Below, one piece after another: positions 8,101-17,300 of a stretch of DNA of 21,263 bases. A program made the translations under genes and the position numbers. Numbering within the stretch: position 1 is the stretch's first letter; each line of letters begins with the position of its first letter. The DNA comes from Steroidobacteraceae bacterium (GTDB taxonomy: Bacteria; Pseudomonadota; Gammaproteobacteria; Steroidobacterales; Steroidobacteraceae): the NCBI GenBank assembly GCA_025927665.1, contig JAICKZ010000007.1, positions 1 through 21,263 on the forward strand, in the 5' to 3' direction. The notes beneath the pieces were generated by a model. It did not search any database. It saw nothing but the letters and a program-made list of their open reading frames with translations, and had not been told where the DNA came from.

Positions 8101-8133
8101 GCTGCAAGTAGTGATCACATCCATACTTGCAGC
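8101..8133. repeat. Second perfect 10-bp hairpin after nadE
   Basis: GCTGCAAGTA (8101-8110) pairs with TACTTGCAGC (8124-8133) around a 13-base loop that itself contains the 8-base palindrome GTGATCAC. It sits 8 bases after the first hairpin, between the convergent ends of nadE and the methyltransferase-family gene. It could serve both strands as a weak barrier to transcription or exonucleases. Confidence 0.55.
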
Positions 8134-8183
8134 CATGCATTACATGAGGTCGGCCGTGTTCGACTTGCTGATTGGACTTACCG

Positions 8184-8819
8184 TTAAAATATCCAACACA
8201 AGAATATGATGGTTCCCAATAGAAAGGTGACATAGATGCCGAACTGGACGAGGCTGGAAGGTACCAATGCATTAACGCGATAACTGTAGTCTTGATAAAC
8301 GTCACCAAACTGTTCTTGCATCCATTGTTCTTCCAATCGTAACTTTCGCCATATTGTTGCCACTGCAATCAAGACGGCGAAGAGTCCGCGCCATTCACCT
8401 ATCGTAATTGCTGTTCCAATCAGTGCCAGTAACAATCCGGTATAGATGGGATGACGTACCACCGTATAAAGACCAGTCGTGATCAGTTCATGATCTTTTT
8501 TCACGGTAATGGAACCACTCCAATTTTTGCCAAGATGATGACGAGCCGAGACAGCGAATAGTAGACCGATGCAAGTAAGCGTCGCTCCCAGCCAGAACAT
8601 CGATGCAGAGAGCGGTAAGAATCGTGTACTCAGACCCAACAGCGGCAGATTGGGAAGAGTTAGTAACAGCGCAGCCACAAGCAGGGGAATGATATGCAGT
8701 AAGCGCGATGACATACTTTCTCGCCGCGCTACCGTTTTGACGTCGAAGGCGGTAATTCGCCAATAACCTGCCCAGCTCATCCATAGTCCTGGAAAAAGAT
8801 AGTGGTACATCATGTTCAT
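8184..8819 (-). CDS. Isoprenylcysteine carboxyl methyltransferase / phospholipid methyltransferase family membrane protein
   Basis: This 211-aa integral membrane protein belongs to the ICMT/PEMT-like methyltransferase family. Bacterial members are mostly of unknown substrate. The family core is clear: 'HHLGKNWSGSITVKKDHELITTGLY' leads into RHPIYTG (122-128) and, after another span, 'RLEEQWMQEQFGDVYQDY' (161-178). These are the conserved His-Pro and Glu-Glu elements that bind S-adenosylmethionine and shape the active site. Four to five hydrophobic spans are visible (about 42-64, 73-92, 125-141, 145-157 and 191-210). The ATG at 8819 is chosen because GAGG lies 8 bases upstream; a GTG just before it is the alternative. 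The HTH-2TM gene lies upstream on the same strand, 109 bases away. Family confidence is high; the substrate is unknown. Confidence 0.82.
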   Translation of the reverse strand: MNMMYHYLFPGLWMSWAGYWRITAFDVKTVARRESMSSRLLHIIPLLVAALLLTLPNLPLLGLSTRFLPLSASMFWLGATLTCIGLLFAVSARHHLGKNWSGSITVKKDHELITTGLYTVVRHPIYTGLLLALIGTAITIGEWRGLFAVLIAVATIWRKLRLEEQWMQEQFGDVYQDYSYRVNALVPSSLVQFGIYVTFLLGTIIFLCWIF

Positions 8820-8865
8820 CACGCAAACCTCTTATAAAAATAATAACGTTGTTTTGTTAACTATC

Positions 8866-8908
8866 GACTCAGTGATCGCAACGCTATAGCGTAGAAAGCC
8901 ATTGAGTC
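8866..8908. promoter_or_regulatory. Concentric palindrome upstream of the methyltransferase-family gene
   Basis: A perfect 12-base palindrome, ACGCTATAGCGT (8881-8892), is flanked by perfect outer arms GACTCA (8866-8871) and TGAGTC (8903-8908) that share nearly the same centre. It lies between the end of the HTH-2TM gene and the start of the ICMT-family gene, about 50-90 bases before the latter's ATG. It could be an operator for a dimeric regulator (the neighbouring HTH protein is an obvious candidate) or an RNA hairpin. No T-run was seen on either side. Confidence 0.4.
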
Positions 8909-8928
8909 ACCGAATTACAGTGTGTAAC

Positions 8929-9417
8929 TTACAAAGGTCGACCCAAGCGCTTTTCGACCTGGCGCTTTTCCCATGTTGCTCCAAATATCGGAAGCAACTC
9001 AAACAGGTAGACAGCTCGTATGATCAATGCAATGCCCCAAGCTAATGCGACCCATAACACCCATAAATCATGTGGTGAGGTGATCAAGTTGATGACCACG
9101 AGCACGATCATCACAAGAAAGTAGATGACCAATCTGTAATAAAAATTTTTCAGTTTATTGACATGCTGAAAGGCCAGAACTTCTTCGGCCGACATTCCCG
9201 GATTGGGCGCGGCTTGAGTTGTCGTCTCATTCATCTCGGACTCCGATTGCAAAGTTGAAAAATCGATCTCGAACACTGCTGCCAGTGACTTCAAAGTTTC
9301 AGTCGTCGCACGCTGACCCGCCTCAAGCCGTTGAATGGTGCGGGTACTTAAGCCACTCAACTCTGCCAATTGCTGTTGCGACCAACCCCGTTGAAGTCGT
9401 AGTTTTTGGATCTGCAT
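8929..9417 (-). CDS. XRE-type HTH regulator with a C-terminal 2TM membrane domain
   Basis: The ATG at 9417 has AGGAG 6 bases upstream and gives 162 aa; longer in-frame versions would start before this site. Residues 1-56 form a Cro/C1-type helix-turn-helix: MQIQKLRLQRGWSQQQLAEL, then SGLSTRTIQRLEAGQRATTETLKSL in two parts. After a polar linker (57-85), residues 86-145 form a 2TM domain with the family pattern 'NFYYRLVIYFLV..VLVVINLIT', 'LWVLWVALAWGIAL', and the basic end 'WEKRQVEKRLGR'. This domain architecture is common in bacteria and suggests a membrane-tethered DNA-binding regulator. It probably shares a transcript with the ICMT-family gene. Its target genes are unknown. Confidence 0.85.
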   Translation of the reverse strand: MQIQKLRLQRGWSQQQLAELSGLSTRTIQRLEAGQRATTETLKSLAAVFEIDFSTLQSESEMNETTTQAAPNPGMSAEEVLAFQHVNKLKNFYYRLVIYFLVMIVLVVINLITSPHDLWVLWVALAWGIALIIRAVYLFELLPIFGATWEKRQVEKRLGRPL

Positions 9418-9441
9418 GGAAACTCCTGATTCGTTTAATGG

Positions 9442-9452
9442 GACACAGTGTC
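9442..9452. promoter_or_regulatory. Operator-like palindrome before the HTH-2TM gene
   Basis: GACAC-A-GTGTC is a perfect odd palindrome 24-35 bases upstream of the regulator's ATG, just ahead of its ribosome site. XRE-family regulators often bind such short palindromes near their own start, so autoregulation is possible. This is inference from position and symmetry only. Confidence 0.25.
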
Positions 9453-9639
9453 GGCGCCTACCGCACAAATGGCAACGTCATGGATATGACTTCGTTGCGA
9501 CAACGGCATGACTGCTTGGTGACACCACTGCGTAAATGACCCGTCACCGATTATTTTGAATTGTAGTAGGGCACGAATTTCGATGATGTAACCAGCGAAA
9601 TCACGTATGCATCTGATTGGGTCACTCCATCATATTGTC

Positions 9640-9681
9640 AACGCTTAATCATTATCAGCGTTTAGTAATTTAATAATGATT
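9640..9681. promoter_or_regulatory. Interleaved inverted repeats upstream of the lipoprotein gene
   Basis: Two inverted repeats interlock here: AACGCT (9640-9645) with AGCGTT (9657-9662), and AATCATTAT (9647-9655) with ATAATGATT (9673-9681). The block ends 16 bases before the GTG start of the lipoprotein gene and is AT-rich. A -35-like TTGTCA (9635-9640) abuts it, but no good -10 was found at normal spacing. It is a candidate control site for the lipoprotein gene. Confidence 0.35.
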
Positions 9682-9697
9682 GGCAGGAAACTCACAC

Positions 9698-11038
9698 GTG
9701 CATAAAGCAAACATAGCCTTACTATCTACTTCAGTGATTACTTTGTTGTTGTCGGCATGTGGAGCGAGTAGTGGCTCAACTATGCAACCCAACCCGATGC
9801 CTCCACCAGCGCTGGCCATTGCAAAGATTGAAGTAATAGGGCAACCCGTCAAGGTGTTTGACCATCTGGTCGATCAGCAGGAAGCAGCGAATTTTCCTGA
9901 TGCGCAGATCAGCGCTTGGCGAGAAGCCGATGGAACCGTGAATTTGATGATTCCTTCCACCGAAGCTTATCGCATGCGTGGCCCCGACTTACTTAATCTA
10001 ACGATCGATCCTCACAAAGTCTACAGCTCACAAACGAGCGGGGGACAAATTCCCGAGAGCGATTACAACTTCAATCATTGGTTTATGGGGCCGTATAGCA
10101 GTGATGGCGTTCACTTTTACACGCTATCACACAGTGAATGGTATGCCTGCTTATTGAACAATGATTGCGAGATAATCGCGCCCAATGGCACTGACTCTCA
10201 AACCAATAGTTGGGCGAATACAGTAAATTCCTTTGCCTCTTCGGATGGTGGTGCTTCATGGGCACTCAATGTCGTGGGCGGTCATCACGTAGTGGCCAAT
10301 ACCTCGTTTCATTGGACCGTATCACAAGCATTTATGGATAAGATTTATCTTCAGGCGATGAATCACACTGGTATGTTTCAGCCCACACGGTTGGTTCATG
10401 AGGGCGGCTTCTGGTATTCGGTGGGTTACTACATTCACCGTGATTTCGGCAAGATCAATCCGTCCATTGGTGTGTATGAGGCACCAGTCGATCAATCCGG
10501 TTACGTATTAATGCGAACGAGTGACTACACGAACCCTAACAGCTGGGAAGCGTGGAATGGCGGTGCTAACTACTTGCCGATCACTGATCAGACTTTTCAA
10601 ACCTTTGCGCCGCAGCAAAACGGCGTTGAGCTGGATGGTGCTCCGGCTCAACTCGTTTATGACAAAACCGCACATGTGTTTGTTCTTATCCACACTTTGT
10701 TCGGCGGTAACAACGCCGTCTACTACATGATGACTCCCAGTCTCGCGAATCCCACGTGGAGCGACACGACGCCAATAGTTGGGTCTGCTCAGACTGTCAG
10801 CGATCCTGGTGGAACGTTGCAGGATGGAAGCGGTGGCACTTACGGACCCATTATGGGTTTTAATGATGGCAATTTCCCATCCCTTTTGGATGCGAAGTCC
10901 GACGGATATAACTTTGAATTCATTAACGGCGAGCCATATCTATTCTTCAGCACATTTCCCGGCCCGCATGGCGGCGACAATACGGGGCGGGATATTTATC
11001 GATTGCGCCTCTCAGTGACCTATCAACATAGTCAATAA
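9698..11038 (+). CDS. Secreted lipoprotein, probable beta-propeller, function unknown
   Basis: The GTG at 9698 is preferred because AGGAAA lies about 8 bases upstream and it gives a proper lipoprotein signal: MHKANIALLSTSVITLLLSAC, with lipobox LSAC and C21 as the lipidated residue. An upstream TTG at 9680 would add six residues. The mature protein (about 425 aa) starts with a Ser/Pro-rich tether. It continues with repeating aromatic-rich beta segments, including an Asp-box-like SSDGGASW, 'HTGMFQPTRLVHEGGFWYSVGYY' (in part), 'VYDKTAHVFVLIHTLF' and 'GEPYLFFSTFPGPHGGDN'. This pattern suggests a sialidase- or GH43-like five- or six-bladed propeller that could bind or cleave glycans. I cannot identify catalytic residues and do not recognise the family. 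No partner gene lies upstream; the Rhs giant follows on the same strand. Confidence 0.7.
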   Translation: MHKANIALLSTSVITLLLSACGASSGSTMQPNPMPPPALAIAKIEVIGQPVKVFDHLVDQQEAANFPDAQISAWREADGTVNLMIPSTEAYRMRGPDLLNLTIDPHKVYSSQTSGGQIPESDYNFNHWFMGPYSSDGVHFYTLSHSEWYACLLNNDCEIIAPNGTDSQTNSWANTVNSFASSDGGASWALNVVGGHHVVANTSFHWTVSQAFMDKIYLQAMNHTGMFQPTRLVHEGGFWYSVGYYIHRDFGKINPSIGVYEAPVDQSGYVLMRTSDYTNPNSWEAWNGGANYLPITDQTFQTFAPQQNGVELDGAPAQLVYDKTAHVFVLIHTLFGGNNAVYYMMTPSLANPTWSDTTPIVGSAQTVSDPGGTLQDGSGGTYGPIMGFNDGNFPSLLDAKSDGYNFEFINGEPYLFFSTFPGPHGGDNTGRDIYRLRLSVTYQHSQ

Positions 11039-11392
11039 TGTGAAGTGCAAAACCTTGACTGCCGTAGATTCAATTACGCCGTGGCAGTATGTGTCAGAGC
11101 TCTTCTGAGCTCTGTAGCAAACATCTATTGTGCTGCGGGCAAGAGAAAAATTGAGCGTGCTGAATAAAAGATCAGCATAGCAAAAGAAATTTTACGATCG
11201 CTATTTTCCAGAATAATTCCGACATTAGTGGATATCCCTTTCAGGGATCACATCTCAGCGTTCTATGGAACACGGATTCGCCGTGGCTCGAAAACTAAAA
11301 AATCAAGATTTATCGGAATAAAATAATCTAAGCCCGAGTCTCCCCGTAAGACTATTCCTGTAAGTCTGTCAGGTTGATTGGGAGAATTCGCA
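11039..11392 (+). other. Gene-free spacer with several small hairpins before the Rhs gene
   Basis: No ORF of substance was seen. The spacer holds a perfect 8-bp hairpin CAGAGCTC-TTCT-GAGCTCTG (11095-11114) with no T-run, plus TGCTGA/TCAGCA (11158-11177), ATCCCT-TTC-AGGGAT (11234-11248) and CACGG-ATTCG-CCGTG (11271-11285). The first may end the lipoprotein transcript. The later ones would sit in the leader of the Rhs mRNA if its promoter lies upstream of them. I found no clear sigma-70 promoter and matched no known riboswitch. Confidence 0.4.
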
Positions 11393-14300
11393 GTGACGAT
11401 GTTAAATTCTGTCGTGGGACGTATCGGCTGGATATCCTTTTGTCTGTTTAATCTGATTCTGGTGATATCTGCACCAGTTGCACATGCCGCAGTAGGCCGC
11501 ACTCCAGGTAATTTTGCGATTTCCCCGAGTGGTTCGGCTACCTACACGCTGCCTATATGGACACCTCCTGGCCCTGCGGGCTTGCAACCCCACATTGCAC
11601 TCACTTACAGCAGTCAAGCAGGCAATGGCATTGCGGGAGTGGGTTGGAATCTCAGTGGTCTAAGTTCGATTTATCGCTGCAATCTCACCACTGAGCAAGA
11701 CGGCATACCCGCTGCAGTCAGTCTGACGCCGAATGACGGCCTGTGTTTGGACGGCAAGCGTTTACGTCTTGTCTCAGGAGTCTACGGACAGGCAGGCTCG
11801 AGCTACCAAACCGAAATTGCGGATTTCTCCACGGTGACTGCAGTCAGCACTCTGGGCAATGGCCCAGATCATTTCATTGTCAAAGATCGCAATGGCACTA
11901 GTTACCAATACGGTGCCACAAGCAGTTCCCAGGTCGTGGTCAACGGTACGGCACTTAACTGGCTATTGTGCAAAGTGACGGATGCTACTGGCAACACTGA
12001 AGTCATTACTTATACCCAGACCACAGGGACCGCATCCCTGGATACCATCTCCTGGACGCCCACCAGTTACGGGGCGAATACTTATCAATACACGATGAAG
12101 TTTAATTATAAGGCCAATGTTGCCGTGCCTTTCTACGCTGGTTATGTCTCTGGGGTGGTGGTTCAAAATCCAAATATCCTCAATAACATCACGATTACTG
12201 GCCCCACGGTCGGGACTACTGGTGTTTTGAAGAAGTATGTGCTGAGCTATCAAGCCGGTCCAGCCACGGGCCGCAGCCAGCTTATTTCGGTGAAGGAATG
12301 TGCGGATGATGCAGCAAGTGATTGTTTACAACCAACTCAATTCGCGTATCAAAAAGGCGCTATGGGAGTGGGAAGTGCCATTACGCTTACAACTAGCTCG
12401 ACAGCTCCAACGGTGTCGTACTCTACCTACGATCTGAATGGCGATGGCATTAATGATATGGCGTGGTATGACGGCAGTAACTGGAAGGTCGCTTTCGGTG
12501 GTCCTAATGGATTTTCCACACCACTTAACACCGGAATCACGGCAGCAGCGGCAGTTATTGAGAATATCGATGGTAGCGGAACAGACAGCTTTCTTGCACC
12601 GGTCAGTGGCACCTGGGTGTATTACAAATGGAATGGCTCTAGCTTCGCTACCGCCTCGACTGGAGTGTCCGTTGTTGATCAGACGACGGCCTTTACTTTC
12701 GCACTTGCGGATGTGAACGGAGATGGTTTACCCGATCTGATCACGACACGTTCAGATAATTATCTGTATGTAAGACTCAACACCAGCTCGGCGGGCGCCG
12801 TCAGCTTCTCTACTGTGGCCAATAAGACGATTCCCGCTGGCTCGATCTTCTCGAGTGCCGGGCCCACCCGCCATCTGGATTTCAATGGATCGGGGCAACA
12901 GGATCTAATCTCGATCAGTGGCACCTCACTAGCCACCACCTCGTCGATTCTGCACTTCAACGGCACAACTTTCTTGTCGTATGCATCTACAAGCCTTATT
13001 GCTATTGCTATGGCCGATTTCAACGATGATGGGTGTACGGATATATTGTATGGAAACGCGCTCGTCATTTCGCCTTGCAATGGAACGGCCAGCAAGTCCA
13101 TTCCCACACCCGGACGTGTGCTGGCAGCTGTCGATTGGGATGGCGATGGGCGACGTGATCTTTTAGTGCAAAATGGGAATGCTGTTCAGGTCTACCTGTC
13201 CAATGGGATAAGTTTCAATACGACCCCAATCCCAACGTCGTTACCCCCATCACTTGGTAGCACGTCCGTCAATGTAACCTATGGTTCTATTCATAACTCC
13301 ACTGGAGATGGTTTGGACGGAATTGTTACGTTGAGTGCTTCCGCGCCCTACACGATACAGTACTACCTGCACAACGGCGCGAGCCAACCTGCTGACCTGC
13401 TGATGCAAGTGACGGATGGATATGGAAATTCAGTGAGTCTGACCTATGCTTCTCTCGCAAGGTCGCTTAACACGGTCTATTTTCCCTCGACCCCGGCGAC
13501 TTATCCCTATCAGTACTACATCGGCCCGTTATACGTCCTAAGTCAGGTTTCGTTCAGCGATCCGAGTGCGAGCAATGGCTATCAGATCAATTACTATTAT
13601 GGCTCCGCCTGGACTCATTTACGCGGCCGCGGCTTTGCAGGCTTTCATGCCGTTCAACAGCATGATTCCCGCGGTAATGGTGGGAATGGGATTTGGTATA
13701 CATCCACTTATGGCCAGGCCTTCCCTTTCACGGGTCAGTTTCAAGGTCTGGCCGTCAGGCAAACCAATTCTTCAGCGTTTAATCTCTCGTCAAGCTATGT
13801 GGCACTCAATTCAATCATGTTGAGTAATGTGGCCCATCAGCAGCGTTACTTCACGTTTGCCTCAAGCACAGGCCGTTATGACTATGAACTGGGATCAAGT
13901 CAAAACCGCGCGGTCAAACACACTAACACCGACTATACCTACGACAACTACGGTAACGTCCTCACGGCCAAGACAGTGGTAACCGATCTGGACAGCGGTT
14001 CACCCTACAACGGTACCACGTGGACCACATTTGTCCAGAACACCCCGGCGGTTGACACCTCAACCTGGTGCTTAAGTTTGTATTCGCAAACACAAGTCTC
14101 TTATGCCAGTACCGATGGTGGCCCGTCGGCACCCACTCGTACCAAGGCGCTTACGCCGGATACGAGCCATTGCCATTACACGCAGATTGTCACCGAGCCC
14201 TCGAGTACTGTGTACAAAGTCACGGAAGTGTTGAGCTACGACCATTTCGGTAACGTCAATTACGACAATATCACCGGTGCGAATATGGCGGCGCGAGCGG

Positions 14301-17300
14301 TCTTGACCGACTGGGGAACCACTGGTCAATTCCCCATAGCCATCACGAACGCCTTGAACCAGAAAACCACACTGAGCTATGACTTTGGCCGCGGCGTGCT
14401 CACTTCACAGACCGATGCGAATGGATTAAAGACCAATTGGAGTTACGACACCTTTGGCCGCAAGAGTGTTGAAACTCGTCCGGATGGCACCTCGACTCAA
14501 TATGTGCTGCATGACTGCGCGTCCGAGAACAACTGTACTCGAGACATTCGTACGCGTTGGTCCGCTGCCGTGCTGGATAAGAATAAGGTCGCGATCAATA
14601 CCACTTCAACGAATCTGGATTCACTGGATCGTACGTATCAGGTATGGACTAAGACCCTCAATGCGGCTTCGAGTACGTTTTCCAGCTTTGTTACCACCAA
14701 TTACGACTTGCTCGGACGGGTAGTGGGACAATCTTTACCGACATTAACCGGATCACCACAGTACTTCACTACCACGCTGTACGATGCATTGAGTCGACCT
14801 TATCAAGTGTCGCGTCCGTTCAGTGCTAGCAACAGCACTCAGGCCATCACCCACTATGTGTATTCAGGAGATACCACCACTGTTACCGATGCTAATGGCA
14901 ATACCAAGACCTTGGTGACCGATCCGAAGGGTCAGTTGCGCACCGTGACCGATGCTACCGGCTACCGTATCGGCTTCGCCTATGATGCGGCGGGAAGCCC
15001 GTCGGGGACCACCGATAGCTTGGGCACTATATTGAGCACGGCAAAGTACCAGTATGGTGTTCAACCTTTTGCGACCACTCGCATGGATGCCGATCTCGGT
15101 ACTTGGACTTACGCCTATGATGCACTCGGCGAAGTGACCGACTGGAAGGATGCGAAGGGTCAGACCTTCAGAGTCGCTTATGATCCATTGGGTCGTACCA
15201 CCGATCGCTACGAACCTGACTTCTATACCCATTGGACCTGGGGAACGAATGCGGCGCTCCATGAGATACAGCAACTGGCGAAGGTATGCACCGGAGTCGG
15301 TACCAATCCCGGTAGTTGTACCTCGACAGGTTATGCTGAAAGTGAGACGTACGATAACATGGGTCGGCCCAGTGCGCGCTCCATTCAGATTCCAGGAGAC
15401 ACCACCTATACCTATAACTGGAACTATGACTCCACCAGTGGACTGTTAGACACCTTCACCTATCCAGCTGATACTTCAGGTTATCGCCTGCAGTTGAAGT
15501 ATGGGTATGTGTCTGGACTACTCAAATCCATTACCGATGTACCTGACAACATCACCTTGTGGACGGCCAATGCGGACAACGAACGCTTACAGTTCACGCA
15601 AGAAGTATTGGGCAATGGAGTGGTGGTCAATCACACCTTTGAACCGGTCACCGGATTACCCAGCAGCATCACGGCTGGGGTAGGCGGCGGTGCAGCCGTG
15701 CAAAATAATTCGTACTTGTTTGATGCCGTGGGCAATCTCACTCAACGGCAGGACAACAATGTGGGCTACAACGAAAATATCTATGTGGATGCGTTGAACC
15801 GATTTGACCACAACGTGGGAGATCCCAATAGCATGCAGATGGCTTACGATGCGATGGGCCGTCTTTCACAGTGGGGCAGTGTGGGTGGCACCCCGAATAC
15901 TAGAGACTATGCCACGGCTCAGCCAGGCTGCAGTTATTACAGCAACTCTCAACCGCATGCGGTTCGCAAGAGCACACAAGGCGTGCACAGTAGCGTCTCC
16001 TGCTACGATCAGAACGGCAATATGGTGAGCCTCACGAATGATGCGACTGCCGTACGGCAAAGTACATGGACTAGCTTCAATCAACCAATGATGTTGAGTG
16101 TCACGGGAGCAACGCTGAGCACCACTGGATCGACTGTTCCGAGCTCCACACAGTTTTTCTATGATCACAATCATCAACGCTGGAAGCAGGTGGAAAGTTA
16201 CAGTGGTACACCTGATTACAGTGGTGCGGCTGAGACCACGGAGTACATTGGTGGGCAACTGGAGAGGATGCAAAATGTTAACGGAGTGGTGTATCGCTAC
16301 TACGTGACCGCTGGCAATAACACGATTGTGGTGAGCCGACCGGGTAATGGCACCACGGTGCCGTACTACCTAACTGCTGATCATTTGGGCAGTGTTGCAG
16401 CGGCGACGAATCAAGCCGGTACAGTGCTGGTGCATGGCAAGTTTGCTGCCTTGGGTTGGAAGGAGAATAGCGTTGCAGAGCAGGCTACGCTGACCGGCAT
16501 TACCCGGCATGGATTCACCGGACAGGAAAGTCTAGATGCTCCTGGGTTGTTTCTGGTCAATATGAATGGCCGAATTTACCATCCGAGTGGCAACACGTTC
16601 CTGTCACCAGATCCGACTGCAGTCCATGATCTGACTAACACCATCAGCTACAACCGTTACGCCTATGCTAACTACAACCCATTGCGCTTCACCGATCCGT
16701 CGGGCTTTAGCCCCACCGATGGCTGCTTTACGTCTAATCAGGGTTTAGACTATTTCCCTACCACCACCGATTGGGACAAAGAGGGATCAGGTTCTGATGG
16801 AGACTCACCTCCCCCTATAGGAGAGTGTCTGGGTGGTGGACCTAATCCCCCTTCTCCTCCCCCGGAGATTGGGTGTTCTGACAGCGATCCTAGCTGTACC
16901 GTAACTGTTCCTGGCAATCGGCCCTCACCGCCTGAAGTGCCCTGCATTGGTCCTGCCTGCACGGTCACGGTTCCAGGCACTCCATATACTCCTCTTTCTC
17001 CACCACCATTGCCGCCGCCAACCATACTGCCTCTGCCATCGATAGTGCCGTTGTTGCAGGTACCGCAAATTCAATATGAGCCGAACCCAACCCTTTGCAA
17101 TTCCTTGAGCGCTCTTTCAGGGGCGGCGGGAGGGGCAGTTGCTGGTGTGCTATTGTCTGGGAGAACCGGAGGGGACATAAGGAAAGGGGCAGTTGTTGGC
17201 GCGGTTGTAGGGGGATTTGGAGGTTACTTTGCAAAAGATGGGGGTATTGGAGCCTTTTTGCCTGCAGGACTGGGTAGCGTGCTATCTCGTTTCACGGCTG

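Noticed and set aside
11095..11114. Hairpin after the lipoprotein gene as an intrinsic terminator
   Set aside because: The stem is perfect, but it is followed by TAGCAAAC with no T-run, so it was recorded only as a hairpin in the spacer.
11378..11392. TTG start for the Rhs giant
   Set aside because: The TTG includes the GGGAG ribosome site; the GTG at 11393 lies 8 bases after it and leaves a normal signal peptide.
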